This document shows, one piece after another, positions 1 to 8,656 of a DNA stretch of 64,000 bases. Source of the DNA: Polaribacter ponticola (GTDB lineage: Bacteria > Bacteroidota > Bacteroidia > Flavobacteriales > Flavobacteriaceae). Both the position numbers and the translations under genes were made by a program. Position 1 is the first letter of the stretch. Every line of letters starts with the position of its first letter. The stretch lies in the NCBI RefSeq assembly GCF_026191475.2, contig NZ_JAOSLC020000002.1, forward strand, positions 372,001 to 436,000, written 5' to 3'. Under the pieces are notes generated by a model. That model was not told the origin of the DNA and searched no databases. It saw only the letters and a list, made by a program, of their open reading frames with translations.

Positions 1-120
1 TTTAAACTTTGGTTTCATAATTCTACAGTTTCCACACCAAGTTGCCGAATATTGAACCACAACTTTTTGATTTCCTGAAACTATTTCTCCTAGATTATCT
101 TGACTTAATTCTTGTAACAT
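1..120 (-). CDS. Thioredoxin-like protein, 3' part cut by window edge
   Basis: Only the first 40 codons are inside the window, starting from the ATG at 118-120 on the minus strand. The translation contains W-C-G-N-C (Cys29 and Cys32) after a short beta strand, which is the thioredoxin active-site context; CGNC replaces the usual CGPC. It lies 68 bp downstream of the 2-Cys peroxiredoxin on the same strand, so it may reduce that enzyme or share its oxidative-stress role. The partnership is inferred from position. The fold assignment rests on the motif and its position near the N-terminus, because the rest of the protein is outside the window. Confidence 0.8.
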   Translation of the reverse strand, partial: MLQELSQDNLGEIVSGNQKVVVQYSATWCGNCRIMKPKFK

Positions 121-188
121 AATAATTATGAATTTTAAATTATGAATTACGAATTGAGAACTCGTAATTCATAATTAATAATTAATTT

Positions 189-830
189 TTAGTGAGAAGC
201 TAAATAAGCTGCAGTTCCTTTTGCATTAGGTTGCATAGCATCTTTACCTTCTTCCCAGTTTGCAGGACAAACCTCACCTTTTTCTTGTACATGTGTTAAA
301 GCATCTACTAAACGTAAGTACTCACCAACATTTCTACCTAAAGGCATATTATTAATACTTTCGTGTTGTACAACACCATCTTCATCTATAATATAAGTAG
401 CTCTATACGTTACATTATCTCCTTCTACTTGTACAGTTTGTGTAGCTTCATCAAAAACTTCATTCGTAATATCTAAAATACCTAAAATTGAAGATAAGTT
501 TCTATTACTATCTGCTAATAAAGGGTAAGTTACACCTTCTATACCACCATTATCTTTAGATTGGCTTAACCATGCAAAATGTACTTCTGGCGTATCACAA
601 GACGCACCAATTACAACAGTATTTCTTTTTTCGAATTCTCCTAATGCTGCTTGAAAAGCGTGTAACTCTGTAGGACAAACAAATGTAAAGTCTTTAGGAT
701 ACCAGAATAATACTACTTTTTTCTTATTGTTTACAGCTTCTTCTAATACGTTTACTTTAAATGTATCGCCCATTTCGTTCATTGCGTCTACATTTAAATC
801 TGGAAATTTTTTACCAACTAATGTTGCCAT
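189..830 (-). CDS. 2-Cys peroxiredoxin (AhpC/Prx1 type)
   Basis: This cytoplasmic thiol peroxidase reduces H2O2 and organic hydroperoxides and is recycled by thioredoxin or AhpF-like reductants. The 213-aa length is typical. The peroxidatic cysteine is Cys52 in the F-T-F-V-C-P motif, with the upstream W-Y-P-K-D-F strand. The resolving cysteine is Cys188 in E-V-C-P-A-N-W near the C-terminus, so this is a typical dimeric 2-Cys enzyme. A thioredoxin-like gene follows on the same strand. A TATATTTG box on the minus strand (875-882) is a plausible promoter about 45 bp upstream of the ATG. The family call is secure; the reductant partner is inferred. Confidence 0.97.
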   Translation of the reverse strand: MATLVGKKFPDLNVDAMNEMGDTFKVNVLEEAVNNKKKVVLFWYPKDFTFVCPTELHAFQAALGEFEKRNTVVIGASCDTPEVHFAWLSQSKDNGGIEGVTYPLLADSNRNLSSILGILDITNEVFDEATQTVQVEGDNVTYRATYIIDEDGVVQHESINNMPLGRNVGEYLRLVDALTHVQEKGEVCPANWEEGKDAMQPNAKGTAAYLASH

Positions 831-874
831 TTTATATAAATTTTATAATTATTAATATTCAATTTTTAATACTA

Positions 875-882
875 CAAATATA
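875..882 (-). promoter_or_regulatory. Bacteroidota -7 box for peroxiredoxin
   Basis: The minus strand reads TATATTTG, matching the Bacteroidota consensus TAnnTTTG, about 45 bp upstream of the peroxiredoxin start. No clear TTG -33 element is seen at the usual distance, so the call rests on one box. Confidence 0.45.
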
Positions 883-978
883 GAAACGGATTACTCTAAA
901 AAAGAAAAAAGTTGATGGGAAGTTTTTATATTTCTATCAACTTTATTTATAGTTTTATTGTTTAAGAATAAATATTTC

Positions 979-1320
979 TTATTTATTAGACCAAACTGCT
1001 AATTCGTTACCTGTTGGATCTAAAAATTGAAAACGTTTGCCTCCTGGGAATTCAAAAATTTCTTTTGATATTTTCCCTCCAAACGATATGATTTTTTCTT
1101 GAATAGCTTTTAAATTATCTGAATACAAAACAACTAATGCTCCATTAATTATTGGTAAAGAAGTAAGCTCAAAACCACCCTCTAAACCGCTTTCTGAAAA
1201 AGCTATATAAGTTGCCCCATAATCTGTAAATTTCCAAGAAAATGCATTTTCATAAAACAATTTTGTCTCATTAATATTATGAGTATAAAATTCTATATAA
1301 TTAATGCTATTATTCTTCAT
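979..1320 (-). CDS. VOC family (glyoxalase/bleomycin-resistance fold) protein
   Basis: A 113-aa protein of the vicinal-oxygen-chelate fold. The N-terminus (I-E-F-Y-T-H-N-I) and the C-terminal F-L-D-P-T-G-N-E-L-A-V-W motif are typical of small VOC proteins that bind a metal through His and Glu. The substrate cannot be told from sequence. Members act as glyoxalases, dioxygenases or drug-binding proteins. It is the last gene of a minus-strand run after the response regulator (gap 6 bp), so it is probably co-transcribed with the ABC-transporter operon, although no functional link is evident. Confidence 0.85.
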   Translation of the reverse strand: MKNNSINYIEFYTHNINETKLFYENAFSWKFTDYGATYIAFSESGLEGGFELTSLPIINGALVVLYSDNLKAIQEKIISFGGKISKEIFEFPGGKRFQFLDPTGNELAVWSNK

Positions 1321-1326
1321 TTTATC

Positions 1327-2488
1327 TTATTTACTTGCAAACAGCTTAATATCGTTTGCAGATACTTCTTTTTCTCCAAGTATAATTAAACGCTCTACAA
1401 CATTTCTTAATTCTCTAATATTACCTGTCCAATCATATTCTTGCAATAGTTTAATTGCTTCAATAGAAAATGTTTTTTTAGGAGTTCCTTGTTGTTCAGA
1501 AATTTTTGAAGTAAAATAATCTACCAATAAAGGCACATCTTCTCTTCTTTCATTTAAAGAAGGAACTTTAATTAATATAACAGCTAATCTGTGATATAAA
1601 TCTTCTCTAAAACGACCATCTGCAATTTCCTTTTTTAAGTTTTTGTTAGTTGCAGCAACAATTCTAACATTTACTTTTATATCTTTATCAGAACCTACAC
1701 GTTGAATTTTATTTTCTTGTAAAGCACGTAATACTTTTGCTTGTGCAGACAAACTCATATCACCAATTTCATCTAAAAAAATGGTTCCTCCATTTGCTGC
1801 TTCAAACTTACCTGCTCTGTCTTTATTTGCTCCTGTAAAAGAACCTTTTACATGACCAAACAACTCACTTTCTATTAATTCTGATGGTATTGCCGCACAA
1901 TTAACTTCTATCATTGGTGCTTTAGAACGGTCTGATTTTTCATGCAACCAATGTGCAACTAACTCTTTACCTGTTCCATTTGGCCCCGTAATTAGAACTC
2001 TTGCATCTGTAGCTGCAACTTTTTCTATAATATTTTTAATGTGAGTGATTGCATCGCTATCACCAATCATTTCATAGTTTTTACTAACCTTTTTCTTTAA
2101 TCTTTTATTTTCTACAATTAATACTTTCTTATCTAAAGCATTTCTAACTGTATTTAAAAGACGATTTAAATCTGGTGGTTTAGAAATATAATCAAAAGCA
2201 CCTAGTCGCATTGTATTAACAGCTGTATCTAAATCTCCATGGCCAGAAATCATAATAATTGGTATTTCTGGTTTTATTTTTTTGCTTTTTCTAACACCTC
2301 AACACCATCCATCTTTGGCATTTTAATATCACATAAAACTAAATCGTAATCATTGTTTTTAATCATTTCAATTCCTAACAATCCATCTTCTGCTTCTTCA
2401 ACATTATAAGCATCATTCTCTTCAGAGATAATTTTTTTAAAACTCTTCTAATTGCTGCTTCATCTTCTATGACTAATATTCTACTCAT
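1327..2488 (-). CDS. Sigma-54-dependent response regulator (NtrC family), two frameshifts in the receiver
   Basis: The ATG at 2486-2488 opens a receiver domain (starts M-S-R-I-L-V-I-E-D-E, phospho-site context L-C-D-I-K-M-P) that continues into M-I-S-G-H-G-D and an AAA+ sigma-54 activation domain. The AAA+ part shows the loop motif G-S-F-T-G-A, a variant of GAFTGA, the Walker B context G-T-I-F-L-D-E-I-G-D, and the arginine-finger/sensor region G-N-I-R-E-L-R. Two 1-base losses at T7 runs (2432-2438 and 2277-2283) break the frame; restoring one A at each on the coding strand gives a complete receiver. The protein ends just after the AAA+ domain with no Fis-type HTH, so it may act without specific DNA binding. 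It is fourth in a minus-strand operon. Confidence 0.88.
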
Positions 2489-2503
2489 CTTTTTTCTTTT
2501 TAT

Positions 2504-3334
2504 CTATCTTTTATCACCAAAAATATGAACATCTCTTTGCGGAAAAGGTATTGACACATTATGCTCTCTAAATTTAGCATCTATTTCAAATCTTAAATCG
2601 CTTTTAATTGTTAAATGCTCATAACTATTATTAATTACAAATAACAATCTAAATTGAAGAGCACTATTCCCAAAATCTGTAAACAAAACTCTTGGTAAAT
2701 TTGTTTTTAAAATTTTTGGATGCGATTTTGCTACCTCTATTAAAATACTTTTAACCAAATTTACATCAGATCCATAGGCAACACCAACATTTATACCTTC
2801 TGTAGTTTGTACACCATTTTGAGTCCAGTTAAACAAACTTTGTGTTAAAAATTTATGATTGGGTATAATTAAAACTTTATCATCTATAGTTACCGCTCTC
2901 GTTGTTCTTAACTTTATTTCAAGAACCTTGCCAACTTTATCATCAACCTCAACAATGTCGTTAACAGTAAGTGTTTTATCTAGTAAAATAAAAATACCCG
3001 ATATTATATCTTGAAAAAGAGTTTGCAATCCTAAACCAATACCAACCAACAACGCTGCAGAACCGGCAAGTAAAACACTAACTTCTACTCCAGAAGACTC
3101 TAACCCAATTATAATTACTATAATGTAGACAAAGTATTTTAAAAAAGAAAATATTGCAGTAAATTTACCTTGATCTTCATTATTCAATCTCTTATTTACT
3201 ATTTTTCTTACCAGTTTTAATAAGAAATTTGTAATAATTAAAATAACAAATAAAAAAATAACAGTTTGTACATCTAAATGAATTTTATCATTCAATTCAA
3301 ATGAATAATTTAAAAAATCTCTGAAAGTATTCAT
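2504..3334 (-). CDS. Small-conductance mechanosensitive channel (MscS family)
   Basis: An inner-membrane channel of 276 aa that releases solutes under hypo-osmotic stress. Hydrophobic segments at about residues 23-42, 60-80 and 88-115 are followed by the pore-lining, Gly/Ala-rich third helix (A-A-L-L-V-G-I-G-L-G-L) and the beta domain starting near D-I-I-S-G-I-F-I-L. The C-terminus has the conserved P-F-P-Q-R-D-V-H motif of the family. It starts 5 bp after the ABC permease stop and is followed 15 bp later by the response-regulator start, so it is in the same minus-strand transcript. Length and topology match the short MscS class. Confidence 0.93.
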   Translation of the reverse strand: MNTFRDFLNYSFELNDKIHLDVQTVIFLFVILIITNFLLKLVRKIVNKRLNNEDQGKFTAIFSFLKYFVYIIVIIIGLESSGVEVSVLLAGSAALLVGIGLGLQTLFQDIISGIFILLDKTLTVNDIVEVDDKVGKVLEIKLRTTRAVTIDDKVLIIPNHKFLTQSLFNWTQNGVQTTEGINVGVAYGSDVNLVKSILIEVAKSHPKILKTNLPRVLFTDFGNSALQFRLLFVINNSYEHLTIKSDLRFEIDAKFREHNVSIPFPQRDVHIFGDKR

Positions 3335-3339
3335 CTTTT

Positions 3340-4665
3340 TTACCCTTTATACTTTAACCATTTATATAGATCTTTATACGTTGGTTTCTTACCATACATT
3401 AAAATACCAACACGATAAATCTTTGCTGCAAACCAAACCATAAATATAAAAGTAAGTAATAATAATGTCATAGAAATAGCCAATTCATACCAAGAAACTC
3501 CAAAAGGAACTCTCATTAACATTACGATAGGACTAGTAAAAGGAATGTGTGAAAACAACACAGCCATAGAACCATGAGGCTCATTTATAACTGTAGCAAA
3601 ACCAACATAAACACCTAAAATTAAAGGTAACATAATTGGTAACATAAATTGTTGAGTATCCGTCTCATTATCTACAGCAGCACCAACGGCAGCAAATAAA
3701 GAACTATACAACATATACCCGCCTAAAAAGTAAAAGATAAATAGTAAGAACATTTTTAAAATTGGTAGCCTTAAAATTTCTTGAATAAGTAATTGCATTT
3801 TATCGCCACCAGCAGCTTGTTTTGCAACTTCCAATTGTTCTGCTGGTAATTTTGATGTTTGCATTTCTACCATATCTACACCAAAAACAGAGGATGCAAC
3901 TGTAGAAATAATTAATAATAAAATTCCCCAAATAAAGAATTGTAGTAAACCTGCAGAAGCATTACCAATAATTTTACCTAACATTAACTGAAAGGGTTTT
4001 ACAGAAGAAATAATTACTTCTATAATTCTACTTGTTTTTTCTTCAATTACACTTCTCATAACCGAAGTTCCATAAATCATAACAAACATCATTAACATAT
4101 AACCAGCAATGGCTCCTAACCCAATTTTTAGGCCATTTATTAATTTAGATGATTCTTCACCAGAAAAATTAAACATTTTAATATCAGACTGAATCCGAGA
4201 TGCGTTTATTTTATCGATATCAATACCAAAATTATTTAACTTTTCGTTTCTTAGTTTTCGTTCAATTTTAGATTCTAAAGAACTCATAACAGACATTCCT
4301 GGAGAATCTTTAGAATAAAACTCAATAGAATTTGCAAGAATTTCTAAACTATCTTGTTTAGGTATAATTAAAGCACCATAATAATTACCTTCTTCTACCT
4401 TCTTTTTTGTTAACTCAATACCTAAAGCTGTATAATCTTTATAATGTATAGTCTCTGTATCTTTAAAATCGTCTTTTGTAAATAATTTAGATTCGTCTAC
4501 ATAAACGATTTCTTTTACTTTTTCGTCGTTCTTTTTCATTAAAAAGAAAACCAAAGCTCCCATACCAACCATTAATAACGGACTTAAAAAAGTCATCATA
4601 ATAAACGATTTATTACGCACTTTAGCAATAAACTCTCTATGTATAATTAGTTTTAACTTGCTCAT
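3340..4665 (-). CDS. ABC-2 type transporter permease (NatB-like)
   Basis: A 441-aa membrane component of an ABC exporter. An N-terminal transmembrane helix (residues about 20-44) is followed by a large extracytoplasmic loop of about 140 residues, and then by at least five hydrophobic helices from about residue 175 to 425. The segment V-I-E-E-K-T-S-R-I-I-E-V is the signature of the NatB/ABC-2 permease group. The start lies 3 bp downstream of the ATPase gene stop, so the two form one transporter. The substrate is unknown. NatAB exports Na+, but many flavobacterial homologues are uncharacterised. MscS in the same operon hints at an envelope or ion-stress role (inference). Confidence 0.92.
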   Translation of the reverse strand: MSKLKLIIHREFIAKVRNKSFIMMTFLSPLLMVGMGALVFFLMKKNDEKVKEIVYVDESKLFTKDDFKDTETIHYKDYTALGIELTKKKVEEGNYYGALIIPKQDSLEILANSIEFYSKDSPGMSVMSSLESKIERKLRNEKLNNFGIDIDKINASRIQSDIKMFNFSGEESSKLINGLKIGLGAIAGYMLMMFVMIYGTSVMRSVIEEKTSRIIEVIISSVKPFQLMLGKIIGNASAGLLQFFIWGILLLIISTVASSVFGVDMVEMQTSKLPAEQLEVAKQAAGGDKMQLLIQEILRLPILKMFLLFIFYFLGGYMLYSSLFAAVGAAVDNETDTQQFMLPIMLPLILGVYVGFATVINEPHGSMAVLFSHIPFTSPIVMLMRVPFGVSWYELAISMTLLLLTFIFMVWFAAKIYRVGILMYGKKPTYKDLYKWLKYKG

Positions 4666-4668
4666 ATT

Positions 4669-5597
4669 CTAATTGTTTTTATTTACTGCTTGAATAAATA
4701 TATCGTTTGCACTTGGTATTAACTCTACAAAATGTTGTACTTCTCCTCTACTTGTTAAAAAAGATAATAACTCATTTGCAGAATTAGAAGTTCCTAATTT
4801 CACATTTAATGTTAACTCATTTCCTAACAAATTAAAATCTGCTGGAAAAACTTCAAAACTTTCTTTTAACCTTGCTTCAACTTCTTTAGGATTATCAGTA
4901 TTTAATCCTACCTGAAAAGTATTTGTTCTAAACTCACGTTTAATATCAGACAACTTTCCATCTAAAATTTTATTTGATTTATTGATTAAAGCAATCTCGT
5001 CACACATTTCTTCTACAGACTCCATTCTATGCGTAGAAAAAATAATGGTTGCACCTTTATCTCTTAATTTTAAAATCTCTTGAGCAATTAATTGTGCATT
5101 AATAGGATCGAATCCAGAAAAAGGTTCATCAAAAATTAACAATTTAGGTTCATGCATTACCGTAACAATAAATTGTACTTTTTGCGCCATTCCTTTAGAA
5201 AGTTCTTCTATTTTTTTCCCCACCAAGCAGAAATATCAAACTTATCAAACCAATATTTTAATTTCTTTTTAGCTTCAGACTTACTTAACCCTTTTAATTG
5301 CGCTAAATACAAAGCTTGTTCACCAACTTTCATCGACTTATACAAACCTCTTTCTTCTGGTAAATATCCTATATCTGCTGTATGCTTTGGAGACAAAGGC
5401 TCACCGTCTAATAATATAGAACCAGCATCTGGCATTGTAATTTGATTTATTATTCTAATTAAAGAAGTTTTACCTGCTCCATTTGGCCCTAGCAAGCCAT
5501 AAACACTTCCTTTAGGGATATGAATGGTAACATCATTTAATGCTCTAAAATCTCCATAGTTTTTTACAACATTATTAATTTCTAATAAATTACTCAT
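4669..5597 (-). CDS. ABC transporter ATP-binding protein (NatA-like), one frameshift
   Basis: The nucleotide-binding subunit paired with the permease that follows. The N-terminal half carries Walker A (G-P-N-G-A-G-K-T) and the Q-loop region. The C-terminal half carries the signature L-S-K-G-M, Walker B (L-L-I-F-D-E-P-F) and the H-loop (S-T-H-R-M). The two halves are in different frames and join exactly at W-W-G-K-K-I-E-E across a T7 run at 5211-5217, where adding one T (A on the coding strand) restores a single protein of about 309 aa. A TAAATTTG box on the minus strand (5635-5642) lies about 40 bp upstream. The gene is probably intact in the organism. Confidence 0.92.
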
Positions 5598-5634
5598 TGA
5601 TGGTATCGTTTTTTTTATAAAAGTATACTACTTA

Positions 5635-5642
5635 CAAATTTA
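5635..5642 (-). promoter_or_regulatory. -7 box for the ABC/MscS/response-regulator operon
   Basis: TAAATTTG on the minus strand, 38 bp upstream of the ABC ATPase start, fits TAnnTTTG. It would drive five genes down to the VOC protein. Assigned from consensus and position only. Confidence 0.4.
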
Positions 5643-5708
5643 GTTATTTTATAGCTATATGTAGTTAAAAGTTGTAATTGGTTATAATTTAAGAAATGTT
5701 AAATTTAC

Positions 5709-5749
5709 TATGCGTGCATAACTTTTTTACAATTTACTATGCATGCATA
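5709..5749. promoter_or_regulatory. Tandem palindromic operators upstream of marR-type gene
   Basis: Two copies of a 12-bp palindrome, TATGCGTGCATA (5709-5720) and TATGCATGCATA (5738-5749), are spaced 29 bp centre to centre, about three helical turns. Each is preceded by the same TTTAC. They lie just upstream of the -7 box and ATG of the MarR-family gene, which is the usual place for an autoregulatory MarR site. The second copy is a perfect dyad. That MarR binds here and also controls the fad genes is inference. Confidence 0.7.
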
Positions 5750-5760
5750 ATAAATTTTTA

Positions 5761-5768
5761 TATCTTTG
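5761..5768 (+). promoter_or_regulatory. -7 box of the marR-fad operon
   Basis: TATCTTTG matches TAnnTTTG and sits only a few bases before the ATG at 5774. The message would be nearly leaderless, or use a slightly upstream start. A bound repressor at the adjacent palindromes would block it. Confidence 0.55.
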
Positions 5769-5773
5769 AGGCA

Positions 5774-6229
5774 ATGGATAAAGATAAATCGATAGATCAT
5801 CAATTAAGAGCTACATGGCAAGCCGTTGCAAAAATGTACAATGAGCAAGCTGCAAAGCATGATAGCACTATGGCAACAGCTTTTGTTTTATTAAATATTG
5901 ATGTAGATAATGGCACTCCTTCGACTTCTTTAGGACCATTAATGGGAATGGAACCAACTAGTCTTTCTAGAATTTTAAAAACTATGGAAGATAAAGGGGC
6001 TATTTCTAGAGAAAAAAACCCAGATGATGGAAGAAGTGTAATTATTAAACTAACTAATTATGGTATAGAAATGCGTAAAATTTCTAAAGGCCATGTTTTT
6101 CAGTTTAACAATAAAATAATAGACTCAGTTACAGATCAAGATTTAGAATCTTTTTTTAAAGTAACCTCAACTATAAATAAATTAATTGCTGACAAAAAGA
6201 TTTACGAAAATAATCAAGAAGCAGTATAA
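5774..6229 (+). CDS. MarR family transcriptional regulator of the fad operon
   Basis: A winged-helix regulator of 151 aa counted from the ATG at 5774. An in-frame ATG exists at 5696, but it lies upstream of the operators and promoter, so the later start is preferred. The recognition helix region (M-E-P-T-S-L-S-R-I-L-K-T-M-E) and the wing D-D-G-R-S are typical of MarR. The stop is 17 bp before the beta-oxidation gene. MarR/FadR-like repressors of fatty-acid degradation commonly respond to acyl-CoA. That ligand is inferred from context, since nothing in the sequence identifies it. Confidence 0.92.
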   Translation: MDKDKSIDHQLRATWQAVAKMYNEQAAKHDSTMATAFVLLNIDVDNGTPSTSLGPLMGMEPTSLSRILKTMEDKGAISREKNPDDGRSVIIKLTNYGIEMRKISKGHVFQFNNKIIDSVTDQDLESFFKVTSTINKLIADKKIYENNQEAV

Positions 6230-6246
6230 AATAAATCAATATCAAA

Positions 6247-8652
6247 ATGACTAGAAGAATAAAAAAAGTAGCGATTGTAGGTTCCGGAATAATGGGGTCT
6301 GGTATTGCTTGTCACTTTGCAAACATTGGCGTAGAAGTTCTTTTATTGGACATCGTACCAAGAGAATTAAACGACAAAGAAAAAGCAAAAGGATTAACAT
6401 TAGAAGACAAAGTTGTTCGTAACCGCTTAGTAAACGATGCATTAACGGCTTCATTAAAATCGAAACCTTCTCCTATTTATAGTAAGAAGTTTGCTGAAAG
6501 AATTACTACTGGTAATCTAGAAGATGATATTGCTAAAGTTGCTGATGTAGATTGGATTATGGAAGTTGTTGTAGAGCGATTAGACATTAAGAAAATCGTT
6601 TTTGAAAAGCTAGAGAAATACAGAACTCCAGGAACTTTAATTACTTCTAATACTTCTGGTATTCCTATCAAATTTATGAATGAAGGAAGAAGTGAAGACT
6701 TCCAAAAGCATTTTGCAGTAACTCACTTTTTTAATCCACCAAGATATTTAAAACTTTTTGAAGTTGTTCCAGGACCAAACTGTGATCCTGCTGTAACTGA
6801 TTTCTTAATGGAATATGGTGATAAGTTTTTAGGTAAAACTTCAGTTTTAGCGAAAGATACACCTGCTTTTATTGGAAACAGAATTGGTATCTTCGGAATT
6901 ATGAGTTTATTCCACGTTGTAAAAGACATGGGCTTAACTATTGAAGAAGTAGATAAATTAACAGGACCAGTTATTGGTCGTCCAAAATCGGCAACTTTCA
7001 GAACAATTGATGTTGTAGGTTTAGATACATTGGTGCATACGGCAAATGGAGTAAAAGACAATTGCCCTAATGACGAAATGAGAGATCAGTTTGTAATTCC
7101 TGATTTTGTAAACCACATGATGGAAAACAAAATGTTAGGAAGTAAAACCAAACAAGGTTTTTACAAAATGACAAAAGATGCTAATGGTAAAAGAAACATC
7201 TTATCATTAGATTTAAATACATTAGAATATAGAGAAAAGAAATCTGCAAAATTCGCAACGTTAGAATTAACGAAAACGATTGATAATGTTACTGACAGAT
7301 TTAAAGTATTAGTTGCTGGTAAAGATAAAGCTGGTGAGTTTTACAGAAAGTCTTTCGGAGCAATGTTTGCTTATGTTCAAAATAGAATTCCAGAAATTTC
7401 TGACGAATTATATAGAATTGATGACGGTTTAAGAGCTGGATTTGGTTGGGAACATGGACCTTTTCAAATTTGGGACGCAGTTGGTATAGCCAAAGGTGTT
7501 GAGATTATGAAAGCTGAAGGACATGCAGTTGCTTCTTGGGTTACTGAAATGTTAGAAAAAGGAGAAACTTCTTTTTATTCAGTAAAAGACGGAGCAACAT
7601 ATTATTATGATATTCCTGCAAAAGCACAAGTTAAAAAACCAGGTCAAGATTCATTTATCATCTTAGACAACATCAGAAAATCAAACGAAGTTTGGAAAAA
7701 CTCTGGTGCAGTAATTGAAGATTTAGGAGACGGAATTTTAAATTTAGAATTCCAATCTAAAATGAACACTATTGGTGGCGATGTTTTAGCAGCAGTTAAT
7801 AAAGCTATTGATTTAGCTGAAACAAATTATCAAGGTTTAATTGTAGGTAATCAAGCAGCAAACTTCTCAGTTGGAGCCAATATCGGAATGATATTTATGA
7901 TGGCTGCAGAACAAGAATACACGGAGTTAAATCAGGCAATAAAATACTTCCAAGATACAATGATGCGTATGCGTTATTCAGCAATTCCAACAATTTCTGC
8001 TCCTCACGGAATGGCTTTAGGTGGTGGTTGTGAAATTTCATTACACGCAGATAAAGTAGTTGCAGCAGCAGAAACTTATATGGGATTAGTAGAATTTGGA
8101 GTAGGTGTTATTCCAGGTGGTGGTGGTTCTAAAGAAATGGCATTACGTGCTTCTGACACTTTCCGTAAAGGAGATGTTCAGTTAAACGTATTACAAGAAA
8201 ATTTCTTAACAATTGGTACTGCAAAAGTAGCAACTTCTGCTTATGAAGCATTCGATTTAGGTTTACTTCAAAAAGGAAAAGATGTTGTTGTTGTAAATAA
8301 AGATAGACAAATTGCAGTTGCTAAGAAACATGCAATCTTAATGGCAGAAGCAGGTTATACACAACCAGCTACTCGAAATGATGTATTGGTTCTTGGTAAG
8401 CAAGCTTTAGGTGCTTTTATGGTAGCTACAGATTCTATGCAAGCAAGTAGATTTATTTCAGAACACGATCAAAAAATAGCAAACAAATTAGCCTACGTAA
8501 TGGCTGGTGGAGATTTATCAGAACCAACAAAGGTTTCTGAACAGTATTTATTAGACTTAGAACGCGAAGCTTTCTTGAGTTTATGTACAGAGCGCAAAAC
8601 ATTAGAGCGTATTCAACACATGTTAAAAACTGGTAAACCATTAAGAAACTAA
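6247..8652 (+). CDS. fadN: 3-hydroxyacyl-CoA dehydrogenase / enoyl-CoA hydratase, bifunctional
   Basis: An 801-aa beta-oxidation enzyme that hydrates enoyl-CoA and oxidises 3-hydroxyacyl-CoA. The NAD-binding dehydrogenase comes first (I-V-G-S-G-I-M-G-S-G at about residues 10-20) and the crotonase/hydratase domain is C-terminal (about 490-700, with the oxyanion-hole segments G-A-N-I-G and A-L-G-G-G-C-E). This order is that of Bacillus FadN, not of E. coli FadB, where the hydratase is first. Thiolase follows after 4 bp and acyl-CoA dehydrogenase after that, the same order as the fadNAE operon. The symbol is by analogy of architecture and gene order. Confidence 0.93.
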   Translation: MTRRIKKVAIVGSGIMGSGIACHFANIGVEVLLLDIVPRELNDKEKAKGLTLEDKVVRNRLVNDALTASLKSKPSPIYSKKFAERITTGNLEDDIAKVADVDWIMEVVVERLDIKKIVFEKLEKYRTPGTLITSNTSGIPIKFMNEGRSEDFQKHFAVTHFFNPPRYLKLFEVVPGPNCDPAVTDFLMEYGDKFLGKTSVLAKDTPAFIGNRIGIFGIMSLFHVVKDMGLTIEEVDKLTGPVIGRPKSATFRTIDVVGLDTLVHTANGVKDNCPNDEMRDQFVIPDFVNHMMENKMLGSKTKQGFYKMTKDANGKRNILSLDLNTLEYREKKSAKFATLELTKTIDNVTDRFKVLVAGKDKAGEFYRKSFGAMFAYVQNRIPEISDELYRIDDGLRAGFGWEHGPFQIWDAVGIAKGVEIMKAEGHAVASWVTEMLEKGETSFYSVKDGATYYYDIPAKAQVKKPGQDSFIILDNIRKSNEVWKNSGAVIEDLGDGILNLEFQSKMNTIGGDVLAAVNKAIDLAETNYQGLIVGNQAANFSVGANIGMIFMMAAEQEYTELNQAIKYFQDTMMRMRYSAIPTISAPHGMALGGGCEISLHADKVVAAAETYMGLVEFGVGVIPGGGGSKEMALRASDTFRKGDVQLNVLQENFLTIGTAKVATSAYEAFDLGLLQKGKDVVVVNKDRQIAVAKKHAILMAEAGYTQPATRNDVLVLGKQALGAFMVATDSMQASRFISEHDQKIANKLAYVMAGGDLSEPTKVSEQYLLDLEREAFLSLCTERKTLERIQHMLKTGKPLRN

Positions 8653-8656
8653 GAAG

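Noticed and set aside
2277..2438. Phase-variable response regulator through slipping homopolymers
   Set aside because: The same one-base loss occurs in many unrelated genes, including metabolic and repair genes, so an assembly error explains it better.
5696..5773. Longer N-terminus for the MarR protein starting at 5696
   Set aside because: It would place the operators and the TATCTTTG promoter inside the gene, and the extra residues do not resemble MarR proteins.
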